Shown here one piece after another: positions 1 through 10,956 of a stretch of 60,000 bases of DNA (within the stretch, counting starts at the first letter, position 1; every line of letters starts with the position of its first letter). Below the pieces are notes generated by a model that was not told where the DNA came from, did no database searches, and was given only the letters and a program-made list of their open reading frames with translations. Source of the stretch: Cryptomeria japonica (taxonomy: Eukaryota; Streptophyta; Pinopsida; Cupressales; Cupressaceae); assembly GCF_030272615.1 (NCBI RefSeq), contig NC_081410.1:255303533-255363532 (forward strand), read 5' to 3'. Position numbers and translations under genes: made by a program.

Positions 1-54
1 TCCTTAGCACAATCTTGCCTTAGCACAATTTTGAAGGAACTATGTTGGTTTTAT

Positions 55-1447
55 GATTTTCGCCCTGGACCCTCAGCAAGGGTCAGGAGCGATTTTTGGT
101 TTTAGACATAGCCCTTCATCCTTTAGACTCCAAATCGCCTCTAAGGCATAACACATTGCGTCCTCCTTTCATCCAAGCAAGATTTTGTCTTAATTCTTCA
201 AAGAAAGGAGAGAAACTTAGAAATTCGCCCTGGACCCTCAGCAAGGGTCAGGAGCGATTTTGATAATTACCTTCAAATCTTGCATTCTTAACATTCCTTC
301 TTCACTTTGAGGCAATTTAAACATCATTTCGAGCTCATGTCTAGGCTTAGATTTGTCCAAACTCGGAGAAAAATGCCCAATATTAGGCTTTTCGCCCTGG
401 GCCCTCAGCAAGGGTCAGGAGCGATTTTTCAAACCTGGCTTGATTGCTTCCTTGTTGATTGTCCAAGTTATATTCAATGGGTAAAACACACTTGCTTTCA
501 CCTATTCCAATTGTAAAATCACTTTGACTTTGCAAGAAAATGTGCCTTTTGAAAATTTCGCTCTGGACCTTCAGAGAGGATCAGGAGCGAATTTTGCCCT
601 CTAGATCAAAATGCTTCACTTTTCATCATGAAATGTCTTTGCTAAGGAAGATTTCATCTTGTTTCACGCTATGAATAAAAATTCATGTCCAAGAAAGGTC
701 CAAAAATGTGTATATAAAGAATTTCGTTCTGGACCTTCAGAGAGGGTCAGGAGCGAATTTACTCCCCTTGGGCAGAACTCCTTCAATTCATCATCTTCAA
801 TCAAGTCTGGATACTTTATCACGCTCATTTCATCCTCCACCATGCTTTTGATATCTCAATTTGACCAAACAAGGTCAGGAATGACTCCAATAAGTTTTTT
901 CGCCCTGGACCCTCAGCAAGGGTCAGGAGCGATTTTAATGATTCCTACAAGATCCTTCATCATTTCAAGTTAAAGCTCCTTCAGGTGGGTGGAGAAAGTC
1001 ATTCATTTTCCATTCATGCCCAACACTTGGTCCCTTTTTCGCTATAAGATGAGGGAAATCAAAATTTTGCCCTGGGCCCTTTGCAAGGGTCAGGAGCGAT
1101 TTTTCCCTTAGCCTTCAAAATTCATCATTTTTCATGCCTTCAAATCTTCAAAAGCATCAAGTCACGTCCAATCATCCCTCCTGGAGACCCTGCACAAAAC
1201 AAATTAGAAAAGTCAGTGACAAAAATGCCTTAAATAACATTTTCGCCTTGGACCCTCAGCAAGGGTCAGGAGCGAAATTACCCTTTCTGGCAAAACTATT
1301 CAAAATTTAAGTCTCCAATCACTTCACAAAGCAGAGTTAGGTCATTCTCAAGGCCAGGAACCAGTTAGCAAGCCTCCTCAAAACAAGAATTTGTGTTTTA
1401 GGATGAAGTTCGCCCCGGACCCTCAGCAAGGGTCAGGAGCGACTTCT
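55..1447. repeat. Array of nine GC-rich hairpin cores at ~168-bp spacing (L1 U3)
   Basis: Nine copies of a core of about 35 bp start near 59, 224, 391, 556, 723, 899, 1066, 1242 and 1409, giving spacings of 165-176 bp. The left arm is TTCGCCCTGGACCCT, the loop is about CAGCA, and the right arm is AGGGTCAGGAGCGA; the arms pair with few mismatches. The roughly 130 bp between cores is AT-rich and only faintly alike from unit to unit. The cores are therefore far better conserved than their spacers. There is no coding potential: the short reading frames here simply run through the cores. Confidence 0.9.
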
Positions 1448-1796
1448 CTATTTCAGGCATCATCTTGCTTTCAAAAATTCATCAAAACTCACCTAGGCAA
1501 GAACACAATTTCACCTTCAAAAAATATGCTAACACTTAGCCAAAATTGGATTTTACCCAAAAACCTTTATTAGACCTAACCTGAGACCTATTTGACCCTC
1601 CTAAAAGATCTACCTTACTTCAATCGTCTCAATTCTCGGGAGGATGCCTAACAACTTTCAAAATTTGACTGGACTTAGCTTGAATGACGTCAAAAGAAAC
1701 CCTAAGGTTTAGCCCTAGCCCAGACAGACCACTCACTCACTCAAAACCCTAAAAGCAGAGAGAAGAACAAGCAAAACAAAGTGAAAAAGAGGGGGT

Positions 1797-1812
1797 CCCC
1801 ATTCTAATGGGG
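1797..1812. other. Terminal hairpin of LTR L1
   Basis: CCCCATT, a 2-base loop, then AATGGGG, lying about 23 bp inside the LTR 5' end. The same position in L2 and L3 also forms a 7-bp stem. Confidence 0.75.
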
Positions 1813-1835
1813 CGATGTGTGAAATGGTCACAACA

Positions 1836-2394
1836 GGTTGGAACACCTCAATCATGGTAGATTGGTAAGTGGCAGGTCCATCTGTCAAGCCAAATGACAT
1901 GACTAAGAATTCATAATGACCATAATGTGCCTGGAAAGTGATCTTCTGCATAGCTTGTGTGTGCATGTGAATTTGATGGTATCCTGGCCATAATTTAATT
2001 TTGGAAAAGGTAACTGTACTCTGCAGTTAATTACTCAGCTGTTCAATTTGTGGAATTGGAAATTGATTCTTAATTGTGCGCTTGTTAAGGGCCGATAGTT
2101 GATACACATTGAGAATTATCCATCTTTCTCGTGTGCTAATACCATGGGAGCAGCAAATGGGCTTGTAATTGGCCTGATATAACTCATTTGTAAATCTCTT
2201 GAACCATTTTTCCAATTTCATCCCAGAATACTTTTGGTTGTCAATAGGGTTGCGTCATGCTTGGCTTGGTGCCCTCCTCCAAGTCTATGATGTGCTCATA
2301 ACCCCTTTTTGGTGGTAGACCTTCTGGAAGTTCTCCAAATACATCTGAAAACTGCTGCAATAAGTCACATACATGTTCTATCTACTCAAGTTTT
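1836..2394 (-). pseudogene. Element H: Ty3/gypsy pol fragment (pre-RT linker and start of reverse transcriptase)
   Basis: The minus-strand translation gives, in order, a pre-RT segment (GELPEGLPPKRGYEHIIDLE, about 2355-2290), an RT region with ALNKRTIKNQFPIPQIEQL (about 2105-2035) and FQAHYGHYEFLVMSFGLT (about 1950-1890). These are standard Ty3/gypsy RT blocks. The copy is broken by frameshifts and stop codons. LTR L1 cuts it at 1835 before the catalytic YxDD block, which is therefore not in the window. The upstream end stops at 2394, where L2 inserted. The rest of the same element is at 6573-6747 and 14803-16240. This is a dead element with no RT activity. Confidence 0.88.
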
Positions 2395-3269
2395 TGTTGA
2401 TGTGTCTTTTGTACGCGACCAAACACAAAATAAAATACCTAAAGGTACCTTATCCTCTCTTGAACAAAGTTTCCCGACTGCTGAAGATCTCACCGAAGGA
2501 TCAGTCGGAGTAACTCCAAGGTTCTAATATGTAGGTTCTCTACGTGTGGATAAGCTCTTTGTGGTATGATGTGATTTTGCTGGAATCACAAGGGGACTTA
2601 CATTTGACGACTTAAACTTCTGATTTGCTTTGAATATTACTGGAACGCAAGATTTCATTGGCCTAGATTTTGAAAAAGGAAAAAAGGATAAGGGCGAGGG
2701 AAGGATCTAATTCTAAAACTAAGAATGTAGGAGCAATGAATGGCCTTTGATGAAATTCTAACTAAGTTTTGCTTTGACATCCCAGGACCATCTCCACAAG
2801 ATTAGTGCGATCTTTTGAGGAAAGCTTTATGATGTTCAGATCATCGCTACAGGCATGGACACCATCAGGCTGATGCATATCAATGAAGAAGCGACAATTG
2901 AAGTTAAGCTTAAGCTGAATGACTCCAGCTGACTACACAAGGCAAGTCTGCAATCAACAAACTGCTAGTAGTATGGATATACAAATTTCACCATCGATCA
3001 TACACATTTCTTCCACTCATCTAATAACATGAAATCAAATTTGAGAAGTATAGAGACCATGCAAATTGTTGAATCGACCCATAGAATTCACCATTTCTTC
3101 AATGAAGTTTACAAATCCTTTACAACAATATCTTGGCAACAATCTTTGCCTTCTCTTTCTATTCTACTCTAACTATTTCCTACTCTGACTATTCACCAAC
3201 TAGCTATTAACTATTAACTAGCTATTCTCTATCAACCCCCTATTAACCTTTACAAATGAGGAGCCAGGG

Positions 3270-3277
3270 CTTATATA
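3270..3277 (-). promoter_or_regulatory. TATA box of LTR L2
   Basis: Minus-strand TATATAAG. The sibling L3 has the same octamer at 12082-12075, followed in both by the conserved block CTCATTTGTAAAGGTT. The shared position 0.77 kb downstream of the hairpin array (1.15 kb in L3) supports its being the LTR core promoter. Confidence 0.7.
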
Positions 3278-4039
3278 GAAAAACCCTTTACAAATAGATA
3301 GCTCTGATTGATTTAGAATCAATGGCTAGGATTATAAGATAGAAACCCTAATTAGGGTTTCTTACAACAAACTTCCTCTAGCCAATGAGAAAATTACATT
3401 CCAGGAGTGAGGACCAATAGGAAGCAAGGGTAGGTGCCTCGAAGTTTGTGCCGCCTCCAGTAAATTAGGTACATTGAATCTGGTCATGCTGAGGTGGACC
3501 AATCCTATTGGAGGAGTGATGACTGGGATGCCACCTTGTCTGACACTTGTAACTTGATTGATGTTCAATTTAATGATGCTGAGAAGCTAACTTTAATTAA
3601 TTCTTCTGAAACTATCTGATTCTTCAATGGACCCTTGCACTGACCTTATTTGATTATCCTCTGTCTTTGACGTGATGGATGGGTGGTGTACTTTTCCTTG
3701 AAATGCTGGCAACACCTTTCATTGTCATCTTGTGGTTCCTTAGTGTGGCGAAGTGAAGGTTTGGAGGTAGCTGGCAATTCCTTGAACGCCTTGAGTCTTC
3801 CCTTTTGCATGTGGAACGTCCTTGACGATGCTGGACTGGAAGAGGTCGTCCTTGATGATGCTGGACTGGAAGAGTTTGCCCTTGCCTTGGCCTGGTTTTC
3901 TCCATCTGCAAAATAAACCAAAAGGTGATTAAGTACATATGACATGTTCATTTCAACAAAGCATTTTCCTCCTTAAATCATCAACAAGAAGACTTCAAAA
4001 TAAAGTTCGCTCAAAATCCTTCCCAGGGACAGGCCCTAT

Positions 4040-6045
4040 AAGAATTTCGCCCTGGACCCTTTGGAAGGGTCAAGAGCAAAATTTGCTATTTCAGGATAAT
4101 TCTATCACTTGTTTACTCCAAATTTCCTCCCAAGGCAATCATATGATAGCTTTCCTTCCTCCAAAGCCTAGGAATCCATGCTTTGACCTTTATCATGAGC
4201 AAGTTAGGTGAAATTGAGAATTTTGCCCTGGACCCTTTGGAAGGGTCAGGAGCGAATTTCTTGATCATGGACAAAACACTCACTTCTTTCACTCACAACC
4301 CCTTCTAAGACATGCTTGTGGCAATCTTTAAGCTCAATCAACCTTGATCATTGTCTTGGTCTAGCACAAATTTGGAAGAAAAAGGACATTTGGTGAATTT
4401 CGCCCTGGACCCTTTGGAAGGGTCAGGAGCGAAATTCATGATTTGCTTGTTTTCCTTCACCAAGGTCTATCTTTTTCACTTTCTATACTTGGATTCTTAT
4501 CCTTGGATCCTTCTCCCATGTTTGCAACATTTTGTTTGACTTCAAAATGACCAGAAGAAAGAAATTCGCTAGAAATCATGGCTAGGGACAGGACCTATAA
4601 TGGATTCCGCCCTGGACCCTTTGGAAGGGTCAGGAGCGAATTTCTTCCTCTAGCCCAAAATCATCATTTTTGGAGACAACAATCCATTCAAGGGCAATCT
4701 CAAGGGCTTCTATCACCTTGGTCAAGGCCTGGCTTGACACAAATATGAAAGGAATAGGTGGTTTTGAGAAAATTCGCTCTGGACCCTTGGAAGGGTTAGG
4801 AGCGAATTTCTCATTCTTGACTTGATTCTTTATCCTTTCAACCTCATTCTTCCTTACAAGATAAAATTTCATCGTTTCTCATCGAAGGAACAAAGTTTTA
4901 AGCCCAAGCAAGGTTAAAAAAATAGGTTTGCAAGGAATTTCGCTCTGGACCCTTTGGGAGGGTCAGGAGCGAAATTCACCTTCTAGGATAAAATCCTCAC
5001 TCTTCAATGCTTTCAAACATTCCCAAAGGCAAAAAACATGTCCATTCTTCCTTTCAACATGCCTTGGATATTAAAATTTGGTCAAACAAGGAAGGGAATG
5101 AGGTCTAGGTAGATTTTCGCTCTGGACCCTTTGGAAGGGTCAGGAGCGAAAATCATGATTTGGGCTTGATTGTTCATTTTTCAAACTTCAATCTTGTTTT
5201 GGGAGCGAACATAGACCACTCTCCTTGCATCTCCATCTTGGTCCTGACTTTGGCTAAAGGGAAAATAAGGGTTTTCAAGAATTTCGCTCTGGACCCTTTA
5301 GAAGGGTCAGGAGTGAAATTCAATGTTTAGGCTAAAATCCTCCATTTCCTCCACCTCTAGTCATTCCCTTAGGCAAAAACATGTCAAACACTTCCAAACA
5401 TGCCTTAAAAACTAGGAAATTGGTTTGGACAAAGAAGAAATTGAGGTGCATAAGGATTTTCGCTCTGGACCCTTTGGAAGGGTCAGGAGCGAAATCCTCA
5501 CTCTTGGCTAGTTTCTCACTTTCTTTCATCTCATTCCCTTTCAAACTTGATCAAATCAACTTCCTCCTTTCGCAATCAAGACAATCCACCACCCAACTGG
5601 CACCAGGCAAGGTTGAACTAGGTTTTTTAAGGCCAAAAGAAGGCTAAATGGAGGATTTCGCTCTGGACCCTTTGGAAGGGTCAGGAGCAAAATTCCTACT
5701 AGGCTAATTTCCATCATTTTGTAGTCTTAAACCTCCTCTCCAAGGCAAACATGCATCCAAGCCTCCTCAACTATGCCTAAAAAAAAAGGTGTCTAGGGAG
5801 AATTTCGCTTTGGACCCTTTGGAAGGGTCAGGAGCGAAATTCACATTTAGGCTCAAATCTTGATTTCATTTCTCACATTTCTTCATCCAAACAAGTGTTT
5901 TGCCCTCAATAATGCTTGGGAATGAGTTAGTTCTAAGTTTGGGTCAAACTAGAATGTCTTATGGAGAATTTCGCTCTGGACCCTTTGGAAGGGTTAGGAG
6001 CAAAATTCGTTTTGGACCCTTTGGAAGGGTTGGGAGTGAAATTTG
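4040..6045. repeat. Array of about 13 GC-rich hairpin cores (L2 U3)
   Basis: Cores begin near 4046, 4219, 4398, 4607, 4770, 4937, 5113, 5279, 5458, 5656, 5803, 5966 and 6006. Spacing is mostly 163-180 bp; the last two cores are only 40 bp apart. The left arm is TTCGCTCTGGACCCTT, the loop TGG, and the right arm AAGGGTCAGGAGCGAA; the 16-bp arms pair with only two mismatches. Compared with the L1 array the loop side has changed from CAGCA to TTTGGAA. Spacers share only loose motifs such as AGGCAAA-ACATG. The array lies upstream of the LTR TATA box, in U3. Confidence 0.9.
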
Positions 6046-6532
6046 ACATTTTAGTCTCTCCGTCAGGATTCATGTATCTTTAAGTTATATTCCATATATA
6101 CTGTCAGGATGTTTGAGGGTGGTTTCAGACCTCCAGGAGTTATAATGCAAAATCTAGTTTTTGGATGATTCTTCAGTTTTCCAGACTTAGTCAAATTTCA
6201 TGATCAGAAAGACATTCCAGACTTAGCCAAATTTCAGGGCATTTGAAGATCAGGATGACATTCTAGACTTTATCACTCACCAACTTAACCTAGCTCTGAC
6301 CTTCAAGGATGATACTCACTCACCGAGCAAGACACAATTCACAACAAGAGCAAAACCAGGCCCTAAGGAAGACTTTCAAAGAAACCCTAATTCTGGGGTC
6401 CCGTGGACTCACCCTGGCTCAAGCAGAGCCTGCCATCCTAGTGATCCCTCTGGCAACACTCATCATGCAAAGGCTAACAAACAAACCCTAAAAACCTAGA
6501 AAGCAAACCGCAGAAAGCAAAAAAGTAGGGGT

Positions 6533-6549
6533 CCCCATTTGCAATGGGG
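6533..6549. other. Terminal hairpin of LTR L2
   Basis: CCCCATT, loop TGC, AATGGGG: a perfect 7-bp stem 23 bp inside the LTR end. Confidence 0.75.
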
Positions 6550-6572
6550 TGATGTGTGAATACGTCACAATA

Positions 6573-6747
6573 GTTTTCTGAATTGTTGGATTGGTCTAGC
6601 CCCGTAAGGATGTTGCATGAGATCACATAACCAAGGCTATTCATCTCAACTCTTTCTTTTTTTGTGCTGAAGCCAACTTATTTTCTGGAGTTTTGAACTT
6701 GTGAATTCGGTTGTTTTGATTGAACCCTGCATAAACTTCATAGGCAG
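6573..6747 (-). pseudogene. Element H: short pol linker fragment between two LTR insertions
   Basis: These 175 bp of element H lie between L2 (ends 6572) and L3 (starts 6748). On the minus strand an open stretch of about 35 codons includes SAYEVYAGFNQNNRIHKF, then stops. After removal of the LTRs it falls between the protease (14911-15198) and the pre-RT block (about 2290-2355), giving the few-hundred-base PR-RT spacing expected of gypsy pol. It begins with the GTTTT duplication of L2 and ends with the GGCAG duplication of L3. No domain is recognisable inside it. Confidence 0.6.
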
Positions 6748-7331
6748 AGTTGATGTATTTTTTATGCACTTCATACATAGAATAAAATACGAAGGTATCT
6801 TATCCTCTCTTGAACAAAATCTCCTCGAATGCTGAACTAAGTGATCACTTGAGGTGACTCTAAGGTTCCAAATGTCAGGTCTTGATGTGTGGATAAGCCC
6901 AATGGTTGATGTGATATTGCTGGAATCACAAGGGGTACTTATGTTGATACTTGAACCCTTGCTTGAATGCGTCTGGAACTTGAGATCTAATCGACTTGGA
7001 AAAAAGATAAAAAGGAAAAAGGATGAGGGTTTAGAGAGACTACACTACTCCTAATCAATGATAGCATTGGATCATGCTTGGATGGACACATTCCTTTACC
7101 GAGCTTTGCTTCGCCATGTTGCCAACAACTATACAAAACGGAAGCGATCTTCCAAGGTAAATGAAAGGTTTTCATATAATGAACGTTCATCCAAATAGCC
7201 AATACACTGGTGCAACTTGAATAAACATATCCACGATTGAACTTAGCACATTTTAATGTTTGGGCTAACTATGCACTATAATTGAAAATCATCCAACCAC
7301 AAATAGTATGAACCAAAAGAATTATCAACAT

Positions 7332-8210
7332 TGTAATGCCCCCAATTTGGAGCTAAGGCAACATTTAATAAAGAATGAGTGAATAATTAAAATAAGGCCA
7401 AAAAGCTTAAGTATTGTGCATAATATTTTAATTATTCGTTAGGACTTAAGTTGGGGCCATTTTTAAGTTATAAAGTTATCTCTCCTAGGTGACTTTACTT
7501 GGGGGCCATTTAATAATTGAAACAACTTATATTATTTGCCTAAGTTGCTAATGAGGAATCTTCTAGAGGCATCGAAGCTTTTTGACAGTGGCTGGGTTAT
7601 TATTTTAAAGGGTTCGATTGAGGAATTGGATTCATTCTATGGATCATTTATTTCTGAGTTTTCTCTCTGCAAGAAGGCGTGTTTATGCTTTTTCCTCGGG
7701 ATGAAACCCCTGAGCCTGGAACTTGGACGCAACCCCAAGGTTCTAGTTCGAATCTATTTCAGTTTGTCATACCTTTGCCAACTGCAACTACAGTCTCATA
7801 TCAGAGGAAGGAAGAGACGTAAATCAGAATTCATACACCAATATTGAAGGGTTTCAAAGTGCAAATCAGGCGTATTTCTCAAATCAAAATCACACCTCAC
7901 AAATCAGCATCCCAGCTCATTCAGAAATCTCAGGGAATTGCAGCATATCAAGGGACTGGAAATGTTAAAAAGGCAGATTGAAACCTACAGCAAGTCTGGT
8001 TTGATAATAGCCCATAATTTGACCCATGTATGTAAAAACTCTGTTTTTTTTGTCAATAAGAGCTCAGTAGTGTTGAACCTTTAGAAATCACCTTGTTTCT
8101 ATAGTCTTCTCGATTGCATGTACAAATTTACTTATGTTGAGAATTAAATCTGAGCTTAAAATCAGTCAATTCCAATCTTTCTATCAAAAATCAGTAGTTA
8201 GGATATTTCA
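7332..8210 (+). repeat. 5' LTR of element G
   Basis: Starts TGTAATGCCCCC and ends GGATATTTCA. It is preceded by AACAT and followed one base later by the TGGTATCAAAG primer site. Matching copy at 10957-11834. Confidence 0.92.
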
Positions 8211-8211
8211 G

Positions 8212-8229
8212 TGGTATCAAAGTTGGTGA
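8212..8229 (+). promoter_or_regulatory. Primer-binding site (tRNA-iMet type) of element G
   Basis: TGGTATCAAAGTTGGTGA. The first eight bases match the usual plant initiator-Met primer site TGGTATCAGAGC seen in the Copia element at 50161; later bases diverge. Confidence 0.7.
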
Positions 8230-8484
8230 TCTTGCCTGTTAGGGTTTTAGCGTTGCATGTCAATTTGGTGAATACCCAAGATTAGTGCATGTCAGTTTGG
8301 TGAACTTGCATGTTAGTTTGGAAACTACCTAGATCTTGCATGTCAGTTTAGTGAACTTGCATATCAGTTTTGGCGACTACCCAGATCTTACATGTCAGTT
8401 TGGCGACTACCAAGATAGTTGCATGTTAAATCTGAGCAGTTTTGGTTAGAGGATTTGCGTTGCATGTCAGTTTGAATCAATCTT

Positions 8485-10896
8485 ATGCACTCTAGAGGAG
8501 CTGGTCTGCATAGATATTTCACTAGAAGTAGATCGGATCAACAAGAAGAGGAAGCACTTGACATGCAGGATCCATTATTTGAAGGAATGGCTGAGCAACG
8601 AAATGATGGTAATGGGCAAGCTAATATTCAGGACGTGTTGGCTCAAATTGCACAACAACAACAACAACAACAAATGATGCAAACCTTTATCCAGTCACAA
8701 CAACAACTCCTGGCTGCCATTGGGAACCTGCAAGTCCAATAACTGCGGGTGCAAAATCAGAATGGAAATGGAAGTGATAATGGATGTGAAACACAAGGTG
8801 CATCTAATGCTGTTCGAACATCAACATGGTCTGATCGCCCCAGGAGACCTGTATTCCTTCCAAGGCTTGCAGAAGAAGAGGCGGCACCAGAGGTGGAAGA
8901 AGATGTAGCCAACATCACTGATGATGTTATGGTTGCATACGATGAATATAGAATGCTTCCGGCTGATGTAAGGCAGCTAATGAATCTAAATCAGTTCATG
9001 AACCAGCGAAGAGATAAAGCCAGATTCCGCTAGGAAAGACAGGAGAGGAGACCTAGAGGGCCAACGAGGCAGGGCACTCCGCCTCAAGAATTTAAAGATG
9101 CGATCAATAAGATCTCTCTGCCAACCTTTGATGGAAGTGGAAAGATTAGTGCCTGGTCATGGATTCACAAGCTTGACACATTTTTGCCTTTGAAACCAAT
9201 GGAAGAGGAGAAGGCGTTACAGTTTGCTACCATGCATCTTGAAGGCATAGCCTATGACTAGTGGCACCATGGACTGGTTTCACAAGACCATGGATTGATA
9301 CACTCGTACGAGGAGTTTGTGAGCAAATTGATAGCTCAATTTGATAGAAAAGATATGGAAGTCTACTATAGAGACCTAGCACAGCTGAAGCAGTTGGGAC
9401 ATGTGGAATCCTATATCAATGAGTTCCAGAAGATAGCGGTAATGGTTCGAGATATGTCAGAAAAATGAGTCACCATGCTATTTGTTGAAGGCCTAAGTGA
9501 CAATCTAAGGGGTTTGGTCAAGGCACATAAGCCTAATACCTTGCATGATGCCATTGGGTTGGCTCTTGATCATGAGACCTCATCTTCTTTTCAGCCACAC
9601 AAGAAGAACTTTAGGAATAAGAAATTGGATGATGAATCAGATGAGAAGGCTCCCATTCAGCCCAAGAGCACATCTGCTAAGGTAGAAAAAGAGTCGAGAA
9701 ATGAGTTAAGAAGAAAGAACCTTTGCTTTAATTGCAAAGAACCTTGGGAACCAAGGCATAGATGTCTTGGTAAGGGCAAGGTTCATCTTATTGAGGTGAT
9801 ATCTGATGTGGACAGCGATGAGGATAATGAGCGTGATGATGGAACACATGGCACTTTTGCTTCCCTATCTGGTGGATCTAGAGATCATCTTTTCATGTTA
9901 AATGGGATTGTCAAAGGACAAAAAGTTATGTGTATGGTAGACAGCGGTGCTACACATAACTTTATTAATGAGGACTTTGTAGTCAGGGAAGGACTACAAG
10001 TAGAAGACTTTTCCAGGTTTAATGTCATGTTGGCAGATGGATCCAAAATCAATTGCATAAGAAGAATACCGAGGTTGAGCATTCAATTAGATAATTATAC
10101 TTTTGGAGATAAGTACTATGTTGCTGGAATTGATGGGTCTGAAATAGTTTTGGGAGTACCATGGTTGAAATCTCTTGGCAGGCACATCCAAGATTTCAAT
10201 AACATGGAGCTTGAGTTTACTTTTGAAGGTAAACAAATTGTGTTGAAAGCTACCCGAAGTGATAACCCAAAAGTTGGGGCAGCCAAGTGTTTGCAAGCTT
10301 ACATGGATGATGAAAATACCATTTTGAGGTATGGGAATAAATCAGAGTATCCTGTTGATGACAGCAGCAGTATATCTTTTTCTATTCATGTCATGACAGC
10401 CTTGGTACATGGAGATAACAGAGATATAATATCTTCATGTGATGATACTTCATGCTTCGCAATGGGACTTGACAAAGGTATACACTCAGAAAATTCCTCG
10501 GTTGCAAAAGAATTACATCATCATTTTACAACCTTAGTGGATTCATCTCTTGAATCAGCCCTTGGTGTAATCAGTATGCATGACGACATTACTGTTCCAG
10601 ATTCATCTGACTATATGGATACATATGTGGGATCATATATGACCAATGTTCTTCAAGGGGAAGGGACTGTCGATGCTGATATTGGCTTGCAGTTGAGTAA
10701 TAATACTTGGAATGATGGTTTGTTTTTACAGACAGCAGATGTTTGGTCAAATTTGAGTGCACTTCAACAGTGGGATTATGGCAGAATGCTTCATAGTTTT
10801 GGGCATCATCATGTTTACCCTGGTTTAGAGCAGTGGAGATTTGAAGTGGAAGCACCGAGACTTCTTTGGGATCCAGGTATTGCTTGGTGTTCCTGA
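8485..10896 (+). pseudogene. Element G gag-protease frame with a unique C-terminal tail, several stops
   Basis: One uninterrupted frame of about 804 codons apart from in-frame stops at 8740 (TAA), 9031 (TAG), 9259 (TAG) and 9466 (TGA). In order: a poly-Gln run (about 8656-8690); a gag region with FKDAINKISLPTFDGSGKIS and YINEFQKIAVMVRDM; a zinc knuckle CFNCKEPWEPRHRC (9724-9765); and an aspartic protease active site MVDSGATHNFI (9933-9965) followed by VLGVPWLKSLG. After the protease comes a tail of about 210 residues, rich in Ser, Asp and His, up to the stop at 10896, with no RT or other recognised domain. An intact relative would make the capsid precursor and its protease only. The start at 8485 is inferred from the first in-frame ATG after the primer site. 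Confidence 0.85.
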
Positions 10897-10940
10897 TCTG
10901 AATCAGATTTGGATCTTGTGATTGCTTGGGGCAAGCAATC

Positions 10941-10956
10941 TCGGGGTGGGAAGAAT
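10941..10956 (+). promoter_or_regulatory. Polypurine tract of element G
   Basis: TCGGGGTGGGAAGAAT directly before the 3' LTR start TGTAATG. It is purine-rich and in the position expected for plus-strand priming. Confidence 0.6.

Larger units (their letters stand above)
1..1835 (-). mobile_element. Family-L LTR copy L1, 5' (U3) portion, truncated by the window edge
   Basis: This is the U3 part of a long LTR read on the minus strand. Its 5' terminus is at 1835, where the minus strand begins TGTTGTGACC, and the other end lies off the window. The terminus matches those of L2 and L3 (6572 and 14802): the same TGTTGTGAC start, a nearby CCCCATT/AATGGGG hairpin, and an adjacent stretch rich in AAACCCTA. 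L1 interrupts the reverse transcriptase of element H just after an EVFQP residue run, which is why the boundary is clear. The base run GGTTG at 1836-1840 should be one copy of its target duplication, but the partner is outside the window. Most of the segment is the hairpin array listed separately. Confidence 0.8.
2395..6572 (-). mobile_element. Family-L solo LTR L2, 4178 bp
   Basis: This is a complete LTR with no internal region. The termini are TGTTG at 2395 and CAATA at 6572 (CAACA in its siblings), so on the minus strand it runs from TATTGTGAC to ACATCAACA. The target duplication GTTTT is at 2390-2394 and again at 6573-6577. Read on the minus strand it holds a terminal hairpin (6549-6533), a hairpin array (about 6045-4040), a TATA box (3277-3270), and then an R-U5 of about 0.88 kb. 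There is no primer site or polypurine tract beside it and both flanks are gypsy pol of element H, so this is a solo LTR left by LTR-LTR recombination. At over 4 kb it is unusually long, with most of the length in U3. Confidence 0.88.

Noticed and set aside
55-6045. CRISPR-like look of regularly spaced ~35-bp repeats
   Set aside because: Spacing is ~168 bp, the repeats are hairpins inside plant LTRs, there are no cas genes, and spacers are partly related.
2395-6572. L2 as the 5' or 3' LTR of element H itself
   Set aside because: It has its own GTTTT duplication, no primer site or polypurine tract at either edge, and interrupts H between protease and RT.
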